Positions 23,906 through 33,216 of a DNA stretch of 64,000 nt are shown piece after piece. Under the pieces are notes generated by a model. That model was not told the DNA's origin. It worked only from the letters and a program-made list of their open reading frames with translations, and did no database searches. Origin of the DNA: JAIVGV01 sp036389335 (lineage in GTDB: Bacteria > Acidobacteriota > Blastocatellia > Pyrinomonadales > Pyrinomonadaceae); NCBI GenBank assembly GCA_036389335.1, contig DASVQC010000108.1, positions 1 to 64,000 on the forward strand, written 5' to 3'. Every line of letters starts with the position of its first letter. The stretch's first letter is position 1. Position numbers and translations under genes: made by a program.

Positions 23906-24979
23906 GTGCCTTTGGGGAAGAAATCGCAGTCGCTCGCGGGCGTCCTCGACCGCATGACGACGGAAGGCGCGCCGGAGCTGACCGAGCATCTGGGCGGCGG
24001 CGCGCTGCGCTGCTACGCCTGCGGCCACCGCTGCCTCATCGGCGACGGCAAGCGCGGCATCTGCAAGGTGCGCTTCAACGAGCGCGGTCGCCTGCTCGTG
24101 CCCTCGAACTACGTGGCCGCCCTCGCCTGCGACCCGACCGAGAAGAAGCCCTTCTTCCACGCCCTGCCCGGCTCCGACACCCTCACCTTCGGCATGCTCG
24201 GCTGCGATCTGCACTGCGGCTACTGCCAGAACTGGCTCACCTCGCAGGCCCTGCGCGACGACGCGGCGGGGACGCGCCCGCAGGTCGTCTCGTCGGATCG
24301 TCTGATCGCGATGGCGAAGGCTTACGGGGCGTCGATGGTGGGGTCGAGTTACAACGAGCCGCTGATCACGGCGGAGTGGGCGGTCGAGGTTTTCCGGAAG
24401 GCGAAGGCCGAGGGGTTCAAGACCGCCTTCATCTCGAACGGGAACGCGACGCCGCAGGTTTTAGATTACCTGCGCCCGTGGACGGACTGTTACAAGATCG
24501 ATCTCAAGTCGATGTCGGGGCGCAACTACCGTCAGCTCGGCGGCGTGGTCGAAAACATTTTAGAGACCGTCAGGATGGTTCACGAGCGCGGCTTCTGGGA
24601 GGAGATCGTCACGCTCGTCATCCCCGGCTTCAACGACTCGGAGGACGAACTCAGGCGCGCCGCCGACTTCATCGCCTCCGTCTCGCCCGACATCCCGTGG
24701 CACGTGACGGCGTTCCATCAGGACTACAACATGACGGAGAACGCCAACACGACCGCGGAGCAACTGATCCGCGCCTGCGAGACGGGGCGCGCGGCGGGCC
24801 TGCGCTACGTCTACGCGGGCAACCTGCCGGGCCGCGTCGGTCGCTGGGAGAACACACATTGTCCGGGCTGCGACGGGCTTCTCGTCGAGCGCCACGGCTA
24901 CCTCATCCGGCGGATGCGCGTGACGCCCGAGGGCGCGTGCCCGGACTGCGCGACGCGCATCCCGGGCGTGTGGTCTTGA
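23906..24979 (+). CDS. amrS: AmmeMemoRadiSam system radical SAM enzyme
   Basis: Encodes 357 residues. An N-terminal Cys-rich region (CYACGHRCLIGDGKRGICKVR) is followed by a radical SAM domain with the cluster motif CDLHCGYCQNW (CxxxCxxC). It resembles pyruvate formate-lyase activating enzymes and the AmrS family. The C-terminus has additional Cys pairs (CPGCDGLL and CPDC). In many genomes AmrS sits with AMMECR1 and Memo genes; neither is nearby here, so its partners must be elsewhere. The substrate is not established. The GTG start follows closely on the repeat palindrome; no strong Shine-Dalgarno is visible. Confidence 0.88.
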   Translation: MPLGKKSQSLAGVLDRMTTEGAPELTEHLGGGALRCYACGHRCLIGDGKRGICKVRFNERGRLLVPSNYVAALACDPTEKKPFFHALPGSDTLTFGMLGCDLHCGYCQNWLTSQALRDDAAGTRPQVVSSDRLIAMAKAYGASMVGSSYNEPLITAEWAVEVFRKAKAEGFKTAFISNGNATPQVLDYLRPWTDCYKIDLKSMSGRNYRQLGGVVENILETVRMVHERGFWEEIVTLVIPGFNDSEDELRRAADFIASVSPDIPWHVTAFHQDYNMTENANTTAEQLIRACETGRAAGLRYVYAGNLPGRVGRWENTHCPGCDGLLVERHGYLIRRMRVTPEGACPDCATRIPGVWS

Positions 24980-25152
24980 GCCGCGCGTCGAGGGAGGAAG
25001 ACTGAACGGGGAGCTTGAACAAGCTAAGGTATGGTCCACTCCAAAGCAGAAATTATTATCAGGCCAATGAGACGGCCACGAATGGGGCACAACAGTCTCA
25101 ATCGTACGACCATCAACACTTCACGTCGCACACCGGCAATCAATTCCGGCAA

Positions 25153-25899
25153 TCAATTACAACACTTCCCAGGCTGGGGCCACTTCTTAGCCAGCCTACG
25201 AACCTCCTTGAGAAATGTTTCCGCGTCCATATCTTTGACCTCATTCTTCACGGGATCGGTGTCCCTCCCATGAGATTTCACCTTTGCCCCGTCACCCGGC
25301 AGGTCGATCATCCCCTGCGGGCCCCCGGTCAGATCGTACATCGGGCTTCTAACTTTGTATTGGCTCAGGTACAAGAGGTAAGTTCTACCGTTGATCATCT
25401 TTTCAAAGCTCGGCGTCACGACTTCAGCGGTAGTTCCATCCGGAAACGTAACCCTGCCGCCCACCAAAGCGACCTTGATGGTGCTGCCCGGCTGGACATC
25501 TCCTTTCAGCACCTCCTGCACGATCACATCATAGTTGGTCGTAATTAACTGGCCGTCCGGGGTCAACTCACACACGTTCTTAACCGGCACGCCCACCACC
25601 ACCGCCTCGCTACTCGCGGTGAGCTTCTCCATGCCAAAACTCAGCCAGTCGGGGTGTGGATCAAAGGGGCGCACAAAATTACCTTTGAGCTTGGCGGCGG
25701 CCTTGAGCCCCCCCCGCCTTAGAGCTTCCACCACCGCCATGTGCTCCTCGTAGGACTCATCGGACTCGTTGCGTGCCGGCTCAGCTTTAGACTGTCCTCT
25801 CTGACTCTGCGCGAGAGCCATCCTGCCTACCCCGACCGCCACAAGAGCACAGACAAGGAACAAAATATAGTATTTCGCCGCGCCATTTCTTTTCAGCAT
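25153..25899 (-). CDS. secreted protein of unknown function
   Basis: Encodes 248 residues. Signal peptide/anchor (YYILFLVCALVAVGVGRMALAQ), then a charged helical linker and a beta-rich domain (SSEAVVVGVPVKNVCEL to RTYLLYLSQYKV). The ordering resembles secreted proteins of unknown function frequent in Acidobacteriota. It contains paired cysteines at the C-terminus (GKCCN). A direct repeat of about 11 bp (GGCAATCAATT twice, 25133-25156) lies at the 3' end. Codon use and base composition are less GC-extreme than in neighbouring genes, suggesting a different origin. It follows the metzincin gene on the same strand. Confidence 0.7.
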   Translation of the reverse strand: MLKRNGAAKYYILFLVCALVAVGVGRMALAQSQRGQSKAEPARNESDESYEEHMAVVEALRRGGLKAAAKLKGNFVRPFDPHPDWLSFGMEKLTASSEAVVVGVPVKNVCELTPDGQLITTNYDVIVQEVLKGDVQPGSTIKVALVGGRVTFPDGTTAEVVTPSFEKMINGRTYLLYLSQYKVRSPMYDLTGGPQGMIDLPGDGAKVKSHGRDTDPVKNEVKDMDAETFLKEVRRLAKKWPQPGKCCN

Positions 25900-25934
25900 C
25901 GTTACGCCTCCAGATGAACTCTCAGCATGACCGC

Positions 25935-26680
25935 CTAACTACAAGTCATCCCGACATACTCCCACTCGTGCACCGTGTGGCAGCCTTCCGCGTCGCAGTA
26001 ATCGTAGTCCACCATCTCGTACTGATCTTGGCAGCCCCCTCCGTCCCCGCCATAAGGAGAGTGGTGTATGACGGGGGCGCGGGCGCAGAATGTCGCGCGG
26101 CAATTCACCACCTCTTGGGCGTCAGCCTGCGTCACACTGAGCGCGCCCGCGGGCGTTGAGCAATCCTGCCCCGGCCTCATGATGTCGGCGTCCGTAACGT
26201 GAGCTAAACCGAGGTAGTGCCCGATCTCATGCATCATGACGGCAACGAACTCGGCATTCCCCAAGAATAACGCTCTGTTCTTTAATGTCAGACCCCAGTA
26301 GATGGATTGGGACGCCGGGTCTTCCCTCGCACAGCCGTCAGTGCCCGTCGGCGACTCATCACTGGTGTAGGTAAATGTGAGATCGGCGGTCGTCCCGGCG
26401 GGGGCGGGATCAAACACTACGCCCGTCGTTTCGCTCCGAGCATTCCAACCGTCCAGCGCCTCTTGGATTTGCGGCTGTAGCGAATCGCCCCGTTCATACT
26501 AACCGTAATGTGTATCTTGCCGTCCGGGCCGGGAGACTTAGTGCATATTCTCGTCCTGTATTCGCGGGGCAGGCAGTCGGCCAGTACGGCAACAGTGAAC
26601 CACGATCCGACCAGAGCAAAAGTAATAAGTACGCCGAGCGCGGCACGGGCGCGATGACCCGCTGCATACTCGATCAGAAT
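25935..26680 (-). pseudogene. metzincin-type metalloprotease with apparent frameshift
   Basis: The intact downstream frame (25935-26498) carries the extended zinc motif HEIGHYLGLAH (HExxHxxGxxH) preceded by LFLGNAEFVAVMM and followed by D-I-M-R-P, a Met-turn-like element of matrixin-like metzincins. The upstream frame (26417-26680) encodes a hydrophobic export segment (GVLITFALVGSWFTVAVLADCL) and GPDGKIHITVSMNGAIRYS. The two frames overlap at 26417-26498; one inserted or lost base there would restore a single secreted protease running on into IQEALDGWN. No normal start is seen upstream of the hydrophobic segment (an in-frame TAG lies at 26681-26683). It may be a pseudogene, a sequencing error or a programmed shift. 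Confidence 0.65.
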
Positions 26681-26981
26681 CTAACCTCCGACCAGGAAAG
26701 GCTTGGTGAAGACCGCACTGACCCTGTGTGCCGCTGAAAGGTTAAGTAGCCGCCTCAGGAAGAACTGGTGATTGCTTGTGTGAGATTAACGGGGGCGAGG
26801 ACTCCTGCTCTTGCGCGGAAACGCGCTAGGCCCGCAGATTAAGCTGGTTTTTAATTTATGTCCAGAGAAAACTTAACTTATTGAGGCGATGCGGGCGGCG
26901 GGCCGGAAGGCCGAAGGGCGGAGGATCAAACTGAACCTCCGCCCTTCTTACTTTTTGAAGTCTCGTGCGGGCCGGGACGGA
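26681..26981. other. AT-richer intergenic with terminator
   Basis: No gene supported. Contains A/T stretches near 26845-26880 and a perfect hairpin near its end. Confidence 0.5.
26913..26947. terminator. terminator hairpin downstream of the NTF2-like gene
   Basis: GAAGGGCGGAGG (26913-26924) pairs perfectly with CCTCCGCCCTTC (26936-26947). The T-rich tail (TTACTTTTTG) is on the plus side, while the gene it would serve lies on the minus strand, so it may act in both directions. Confidence 0.65.
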
Positions 26982-28046
26982 TTACATGCCGCCCTTCATG
27001 ATCGTCGTGCCCTGATGGTAGGCGGCCAGCCACTTGCCGCCGCGGTTGACCCAGACGCTTGAGTGGCGCATCCCCGCCGGGGGGAAGCCTTTGGAGCTGC
27101 CCTTGGCGACATAGGTCACGATCTTCGCGTCGTCGTCGAGCGTCACGGTTCTGAAGTCGCTGAGCGTGGCCTTGAACGTCCCGGTGCTGACCATCTGCCG
27201 CAAGGCGTCGATTGATGCCGCCCTCGTGTAGACGCCGTCCGGCTCGACTTCGAACATGTCCTCGGTGAGCAGGGTCGCGAAGCCGTCGATGTTCTTCTTC
27301 TCGAAGGCGTCCCAGACCAGCTTCTCGTTGGCCTCGGCGTCCGCCGTGGTCGTCAGCGCGGCGGGGCTGGCGGTGGTCGCGGCGTTCGCGTTCCTCTCGC
27401 CGCCGGGGGCGATGTTAACGTTGCGCGTGTTGCCGGGGGCGACGTTGACGTTCCTCGTCAGGTCGGAGCTGTTGGCGTTCTTCCCGCCCGCGGCGTTGGC
27501 GTTCTTGGAGTTCGCCGCGCCCTGCGTCAGCGTCGGCGGCTCGACGGGCGTGACCTGATGGTAGACGGCGAGCCACTTGCCCCCGCGCCAGACCTTCGCC
27601 GTGGCGTGGCGCTCGGCGGGCGCGTTCGCCGGGATGGGCTTGCCGCCCACGCTGCCCTTCATGGTGACGCTGTAGGCGACGACCGCCGCGTCGTCGTCGA
27701 GCTTCAAGACCTTGAAGTCGGACAGGCTCACTTCCGTCAGGTCGAAGGTCTTGACGTAGGCGAGCGTCTGGGCCTTGGTATTCACCCCCATGGGCGTCAC
27801 CTCGATGAAGGTGTCGTCGATGACGGCGGCGAGGGCGTCGCCGTTCTTCGCCTTGATCCAGTCCCAGGCTTGGCGCTCGTTCGCGATCACGTCGTCGTTC
27901 GTCCACGACGCCGCCGCGGACCTCATGTTGGAGTTCGACGCGTTCGCGTTCGACGCGTTCGCGTTCGAGTTGGCGTTGTCGGTCGGCGCGGGGGCGCACG
28001 CCGCCGCGAGGAGCAGCAGCGCGGCGCAGAGGTAGATTCGCTTCAT
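26982..28046 (-). CDS. lipoprotein with two NTF2-like (DUF4440/SnoaL-type) domains
   Basis: Encodes 354 residues. The signal sequence ends LLLAAACAP, a lipobox. After an Asn/Ala/Ser linker (NANSNANASNANASNSN) come two homologous NTF2-like domains of about 120 residues: the first starts near WDWIKAKNGDALAAVIDDTF, the second near WDAFEKKNIDGFATLLTEDMF; both end GGKWLA-(V/A)-YHQ. A second Asn/Ala-rich linker joins them. NTF2-like domains bind small ligands or serve as scaffolds; no catalytic residues can be assigned. ATG 28046 is favoured over GTG 28067 because it leads straight into the signal peptide. The linker DNA itself is a short tandem repeat. Confidence 0.75.
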   Translation of the reverse strand: MKRIYLCAALLLLAAACAPAPTDNANSNANASNANASNSNMRSAAASWTNDDVIANERQAWDWIKAKNGDALAAVIDDTFIEVTPMGVNTKAQTLAYVKTFDLTEVSLSDFKVLKLDDDAAVVAYSVTMKGSVGGKPIPANAPAERHATAKVWRGGKWLAVYHQVTPVEPPTLTQGAANSKNANAAGGKNANSSDLTRNVNVAPGNTRNVNIAPGGERNANAATTASPAALTTTADAEANEKLVWDAFEKKNIDGFATLLTEDMFEVEPDGVYTRAASIDALRQMVSTGTFKATLSDFRTVTLDDDAKIVTYVAKGSSKGFPPAGMRHSSVWVNRGGKWLAAYHQGTTIMKGGM

Positions 28047-28124
28047 TGGCAGGTTCAACTCCTTCACGCGAGGGGGAATGGTGAATGCGCGGAGTTTCTA
28101 CGCCAAAAGCGTGATCAAGTCAAG

Positions 28125-28332
28125 AAAGCCGTGAACCGTGACGGGTGACGGGTGACAGGGAAGAAGTGATGAGTGATGAGTAATGAGTGATGAGTGATGA
28201 GTGGTGAGTGGTGAGTGATGAGTGGTGAGTGGTGAGTGATGAGTAACAACTCTTAACTCATCACCCATCACCCACCACTCATCACTTCCTCTTCCCTGTC
28301 ACCCGTCACCTGTTACCCGTCACGGCTTTTAG
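28125..28332. repeat. longest compound heptad palindrome (GTGACGG + GATGAGT/GGTGAGT)
   Basis: About 200 bp. Outer GTGACGG-type arms and inner arms of more than ten GATGAGT/GGTGAGT units against ATCACTC/CCACTC units, with a centre near 28245-28258. Outer ends carry AAAGCC and its complement GGCTTT. It lies between two minus-strand genes. Confidence 0.92.
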
Positions 28333-28580
28333 GATTCGCGGCTCCTGAGGGCGGAGAGGGCGGCGGCGCACTCGTCGCAGAGCCAGACGGCGATCTGATC
28401 TGCGTCCGCCCAGTAGAAGGAGGTGACGCGGGTGGCGAACTCGGCGGCGGCACGCGCGCGCAGGCGCTGGAGCGACTGCACGTAGCTCCTGCCGTCGTAG
28501 AGGCTGCCGCGCGCCCCCGGCTTGCGGTGGACGCACTCGCGCTGGCGGTAGCTCTGTTCGTTGAAGACTGCGGCTGACAT
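28329..28580 (-). CDS. small CxxC protein of unknown function (83 residues)
   Basis: Encodes 83 residues with a helical centre (YVQSLQRLRARAAAEFATRV) and a CDEC pair near the C-terminus that could bind metal. GGGAGG lies 6 nt before the ATG at 28580, a near-ideal ribosome-binding site, which supports it being a real gene. The family is not recognised. It begins 32 nt after the bactofilin gene on the same strand and probably shares its transcript. Confidence 0.75.
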   Translation of the reverse strand: MSAAVFNEQSYRQRECVHRKPGARGSLYDGRSYVQSLQRLRARAAAEFATRVTSFYWADADQIAVWLCDECAAALSALRSRES

Positions 28581-28612
28581 CTGAAACCTCCCTGCTCGTC
28601 GACCCTCGGCGT

Positions 28613-29254
28613 CTAGGCGGCGTTGCGAGAGCGCGCTCGCGCCGGGGCGCTCGTCATGCGGCAGCCGCCCTCGAAGATCGCGCCCTCCTCGACGACGAGC
28701 GCGGGCGTCTGCAGGTTGCCGGAGACGCGCGCCGTGCGCCCCAGCTCGATGCGCTCCGCGGCGGTGATGTCGCCCTCGACCGTGCCGTTGATCTTGGCGA
28801 CGGCGACCGCGACCTGCGCCTCGACCCGCCCGCCGGAGCTGACGATGAGCGTGCCGTCCGGAGAGTTGACCCGCCCCGAGAGCCGACCATCGACGCGCAT
28901 CATCCCCTTGAAGTTGATCTCGCCCGCGAGCGTGCTCGCGCCGCCGACGAAGCCGCCGACGCCCCCGTCCTTCATGCCGCGCGCGAGCGCGTCCGTCTCG
29001 CTGACCGCACGCGCGGGCTGCGGCTGCGGCTGCGGCGGCGTCTGTTGCGGCGGCGCGACCGCGGCGGGCGCGCTTCGCGGCGCGGGCTGGGCCTCGCGGT
29101 GCTGCGCCTGCTGCGCTCCCTGCGGCGGGCTCTGTTGCGCGTGCGGCTGCACGTTCGGCTGCGCCGGCGTCTGCGTCGCGGGCCGCGCGCCCGCCGCCGG
29201 TTGCTGCGCGGGTTGCTCCGGCTCGTTCCTGTTACCCCTGCCCATCCTCAACAT
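28613..29254 (-). CDS. bactofilin (polymer-forming cytoskeletal protein)
   Basis: Encodes 213 residues. A long Gln/Pro/Ala-rich disordered N-terminus (about 1-95) precedes the bactofilin beta-helix domain (about 105-190): INFKGMMRVDGRLSGRVNS, GGRVEAQVAVAVAKINGTVEGDITAAERIELGRTARVSGNL in segments. Bactofilins self-assemble into membrane-associated filaments that organise cell shape or cell-wall enzymes. The disordered tail is longer than usual. AAGGAG lies 10 nt before ATG 29254. It is followed by the 83-residue CxxC gene. Confidence 0.87.
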   Translation of the reverse strand: MLRMGRGNRNEPEQPAQQPAAGARPATQTPAQPNVQPHAQQSPPQGAQQAQHREAQPAPRSAPAAVAPPQQTPPQPQPQPARAVSETDALARGMKDGGVGGFVGGASTLAGEINFKGMMRVDGRLSGRVNSPDGTLIVSSGGRVEAQVAVAVAKINGTVEGDITAAERIELGRTARVSGNLQTPALVVEEGAIFEGGCRMTSAPARARSRNAA

Positions 29255-29538
29255 CTCGGTTGCGCTCCTTCCCTGCTCGAACCTGAAAAAATTTCCGCCC
29301 GCGCGTGGCGCGCGGCTTCAGTTATTTATGCCTGACCCGCGCCGGACACACGAAGGGCGTGCGGGGCGGGAGAGATTCTTCTGTTTTGTGAGCGTTGTCT
29401 GAAGTGAGGGCTTACGGCCCCGGCGCGGCTCTTTCGCGCCGCGGGGCGATCCGCATCTTACGCGAGTCGCGGCGCGGAGTTTATTACGGAGCCGTTGCGT
29501 TGTGGTTATCTTACGGGTGCGGCGCGAAAATCGGTCGG

Positions 29539-30774
29539 CTAGAAGTTCGACGACGTGCGCTCCGTGCCTTCGGGCGTGCCGTAGCGCGGCGCGTACTCCT
29601 CGTCGCACTCCGCGGCCTTCAGCTCCGCCTTCAGCTCGCCCATGCGCCTCGAAACGGCGGCGAACTCTTCCGCGTCGAACGGCTCGTAGGCGGCGGCGGC
29701 GGCGAGGGCGCGGTCGATGCGCGCGTTCGCCGCGTCGAGCACGCCGGCGGAGACGCGCCCCCCCTCGACCGCCTCGACGATCAGGTCGCGCGCCTCGACG
29801 AAGTTAGCCGCGCTCTCGCAGATCAGGATCATGTCCGAGCCCGCCTCGACCGCGCGCAGCGAAGCCTCCGCGACCGAGAGCGTCTGCACGACCGCGCCCA
29901 TCTCCATGTCGTCCGTGATGATCAAGCCTTTGAACTTCAGGGCGAGGCGCAAGAGCTTCATCACCACGTTGCCGCTGATCGTGGCGGGCAGTTGGTGTAT
30001 CTCTTCGAGCGTGGGTAGGTCGGCGGTGCGGCGGAACCACGCCTGCAAAAATTCCGAGACTTCGGGGAACGCCGCGTGGCTCACCATCACGGAATGCAAA
30101 CGCTCGCCCGGTCGGTGGAACATCAAGTCCATGAAGGGCACCAGATCGCGCTGCAAAATCTCCTCCCACGTGTGGGTGATGACGGGCAGGCGGCGGTGCG
30201 AATCGACGACCGAGCCGCCGAGGCCCGGAAAGTGTTTGCCGCACCCGACGACGCCGTGCGACTGCAACCCGTCGAGGTACGCGCCCGCGAGGCGCGAGAC
30301 CTCTTCGGGCGTCGCGCCGAAGGTGCGCGCGCGCAACCCGTTCTCCTCGTTGCCGCCCTTGAGATCGAGCACGGGCGCGAAGTTGATGTTGAAGCCGAGC
30401 TGCCGGAGCGCGAGCGCGGAGAGTTCGCCGAACTTGCGCGCGAGTTCCGAGCGCCCGGCGAGCCGGACCGACTTCGCCGAGGGCATCGGCTCTGAGATTT
30501 CGCGGAAGCGGTCGACCAACCCGCCCTCCTGATCGACGCCGATGAGCGCCCGCCCGCCGAGCGCGTCGTGCACCTGCGTGGTGAGCATCGAGACCTGTTC
30601 GGCGGATTCGATGTTGCGCCCGAAGAGGATCACCCCGCCGGGCCGCACCTCGCGCAGCATCTCGCGCAGCCCCTTGTCGAGTCGCGTCGAAGGCAAGCCG
30701 ACGAAGAGGAGCCGCCCGGCCTTCCGTCGCAACTCCTCGCGGTTCGTCTTGTTCCCCTGCTCGTCAGTCATCAC
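29539..30774 (-). CDS. nagZ: beta-N-acetylhexosaminidase, glycoside hydrolase family 3 (NagZ-like)
   Basis: Encodes 411 residues. Family signatures: the substrate-binding motif KHFPGLGGSVVDSHRRLP (canonical KHFPGHG..DSH with His replaced by Leu in the first part) and the nucleophile Asp in IITDDMEMGA. FGRNIES and VDQEGG are also conserved. It removes N-acetylglucosamine from cell-wall muropeptides in peptidoglycan recycling, normally in the cytoplasm; no signal peptide is seen. Start is one of two adjacent ATGs (30774 or 30771). It is divergent from queG. Confidence 0.9.
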   Translation of the reverse strand: MMTDEQGNKTNREELRRKAGRLLFVGLPSTRLDKGLREMLREVRPGGVILFGRNIESAEQVSMLTTQVHDALGGRALIGVDQEGGLVDRFREISEPMPSAKSVRLAGRSELARKFGELSALALRQLGFNINFAPVLDLKGGNEENGLRARTFGATPEEVSRLAGAYLDGLQSHGVVGCGKHFPGLGGSVVDSHRRLPVITHTWEEILQRDLVPFMDLMFHRPGERLHSVMVSHAAFPEVSEFLQAWFRRTADLPTLEEIHQLPATISGNVVMKLLRLALKFKGLIITDDMEMGAVVQTLSVAEASLRAVEAGSDMILICESAANFVEARDLIVEAVEGGRVSAGVLDAANARIDRALAAAAAYEPFDAEEFAAVSRRMGELKAELKAAECDEEYAPRYGTPEGTERTSSNF

Positions 30775-30903
30775 TTTAAGAGTCCCTGCAGTCCAGCTTA
30801 GAGACGCGCGCCCGAACTTTCAAGACGCGCGACCCGCCCCCGCGCTTTGTTATACTTAAATCGCGTCGCAAACCTTGTGCCTTTTGCGTTCGGCTTTGTG
30901 CCC

Positions 30904-30930
30904 CCGGCGTGAGAAATAGTTTCACGCCGG
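30904..30930. repeat. 27-bp palindrome, copy 1 (upstream of queG)
   Basis: CCGGCGTGAGAAATAG followed by TTTCACGCCGG: a 10- to 12-bp stem with an A/T loop. An identical 27-bp copy lies at 32041-32067, downstream of queG. Confidence 0.9.
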
Positions 30931-31014
30931 AGGCGCCGGGGGCGCTGGGGGCGTAAGGGCGCGAAGGTCTTGCAGAGAGTTCTTATTCCGCAGAGGGCGT
31001 GAGGGCCTCATTCG

Positions 31015-31986
31015 ATGTCCGAGGCGAGTGACATTCCGACGACGCCAGCCGGGCTGACCGCGCTCGTCAAAACGCTCGCGCGCGCCGAGGGCTTCCACGC
31101 GGTCGGCGTCGCGCGCGCCGAGCCGCTGCGGGAGGAGCGCGCGCGCCTCGAAGAGTGGCTGCGGCGCGGCCACCACGGCGAGATGCGCTGGATGGAGCGC
31201 GACACCGAGCAGCGCACGGACCCGCGCCTCCTCTTCCCCGCGGCGCGCTCGGTCGTCGTCTGCGCGCTCAACTACTTCACGCCGCACGAGCACTCCGGCG
31301 ACGCGGCGACCGGCAAAATCTCGCGCTACGCGTGGGGCGACGATTATCACGACGTGGTCGGCGGTAAACTCAAAAACCTCCTCGCGCGCATCAAAGAGCG
31401 CGTCCCCGGCGCGGAGGGCAAGGCGTGCGTCGATATCCAGCCGATGATGGACAAGGCTTGGGCCGTGCGCGCGGGGCTCGGCTGGATCGGCAAGCACACG
31501 AACCTCATCACGCGCGAACGTGGCTCGTGGGTCTTCGTCGGCGAGTTGCTGCTCAACCTCGAACTCGACCACGACGCCGAGCGCGTGGAGGATCACTGCG
31601 GCTCCTGCACGCTCTGCCTCGAAGCCTGCCCGACGCAGGCGATCACCGAAGCCTACGTCGTCGATTCGACCAAGTGCATCTCCTACGCGACCATCGAGCT
31701 GCGCGCGCCGCAACTGCCCGAAGAGGTCGCCGGCCACCTCGGGGGCTGGCTCTACGGCTGCGACGTCTGCCAAGAGGTCTGCCCCTGGAACCGCTTCGAG
31801 CAGCCGACCGACGAACCGCGCTTCGAGCCCCGCGACGGCAACGTCTCGCCCTCCCTCGCCGACGTCCTCTCGCTCACCCCCGACACCTACGCCGCCCGCT
31901 TCCGCCGCTCCGCCGTCAAGCGCGCCAAGCTCGCCGGCCTCCAACGCAACGCCCGCGCCCTGCTCACGGGCGACGACGGCAGCTAG
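31015..31986 (+). CDS. queG: epoxyqueuosine reductase QueG
   Basis: Encodes 323 residues. Two 4Fe-4S ferredoxin motifs are visible: CGSCTLCLEACP and CDVCQEVCPWN. The N-terminal cobalamin-binding part includes GVARAEPL and RWMERDTEQRTDPR, and the C-terminus has RRSAVKRAKLAGLQRNARALL, a conserved end of the catalytic domain. At 323 residues it lacks the C-terminal HEAT-repeat extension of longer QueG. It reduces epoxyqueuosine to queuosine in tRNA. No other queuosine gene is nearby. It is flanked by two identical palindromes. Confidence 0.93.
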   Translation: MSEASDIPTTPAGLTALVKTLARAEGFHAVGVARAEPLREERARLEEWLRRGHHGEMRWMERDTEQRTDPRLLFPAARSVVVCALNYFTPHEHSGDAATGKISRYAWGDDYHDVVGGKLKNLLARIKERVPGAEGKACVDIQPMMDKAWAVRAGLGWIGKHTNLITRERGSWVFVGELLLNLELDHDAERVEDHCGSCTLCLEACPTQAITEAYVVDSTKCISYATIELRAPQLPEEVAGHLGGWLYGCDVCQEVCPWNRFEQPTDEPRFEPRDGNVSPSLADVLSLTPDTYAARFRRSAVKRAKLAGLQRNARALLTGDDGS

Positions 31987-32030
31987 GATTCCGCCTTAAA
32001 CTTCACGGCCCGGATTCTTCCGCGCCATTT

Positions 32031-32086
32031 CTTAGCGCCTCCGGCGTGAGAAATAGTTTCACGCCGGGGGCGACGGAGGCGCTAAG
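32031..32086. repeat. CTTAGCG-ended palindrome containing 27-bp palindrome copy 2
   Basis: An outer stem CTTAGCGCCTCC pairs with GGAGGCGCTAAG around the 27-bp palindrome (32041-32067), identical to 30904-30930. It sits between queG and moaA. The outer arms match the ends of the element at 47766-47830. Confidence 0.9.
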
Positions 32087-32189
32087 AGGTAATATGCGGG
32101 GCGCGGGCTTGGAACTCACCCGCGCGCGTCGTATCATTACCTTTAACGTCTCCCGCTCCTGCGCGCCGAAGCCTCGGAAGTTGAAAGCC

Positions 32190-33191
<1,002 letters not shown>

Positions 33192-33216
33192 CGGCGGCCC
33201 CCGCGAGGTGTGACGC

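Noticed and set aside
25015..25548. Plus-strand frame of about 177 codons after amrS
   Set aside because: Antisense to a signal-peptide-bearing gene on the minus strand; no domain.
28125..28332. Regular repeats resembling a small CRISPR array
   Set aside because: Units are 7 bp with no unique spacers between them, and the second half is the inverse complement of the first.
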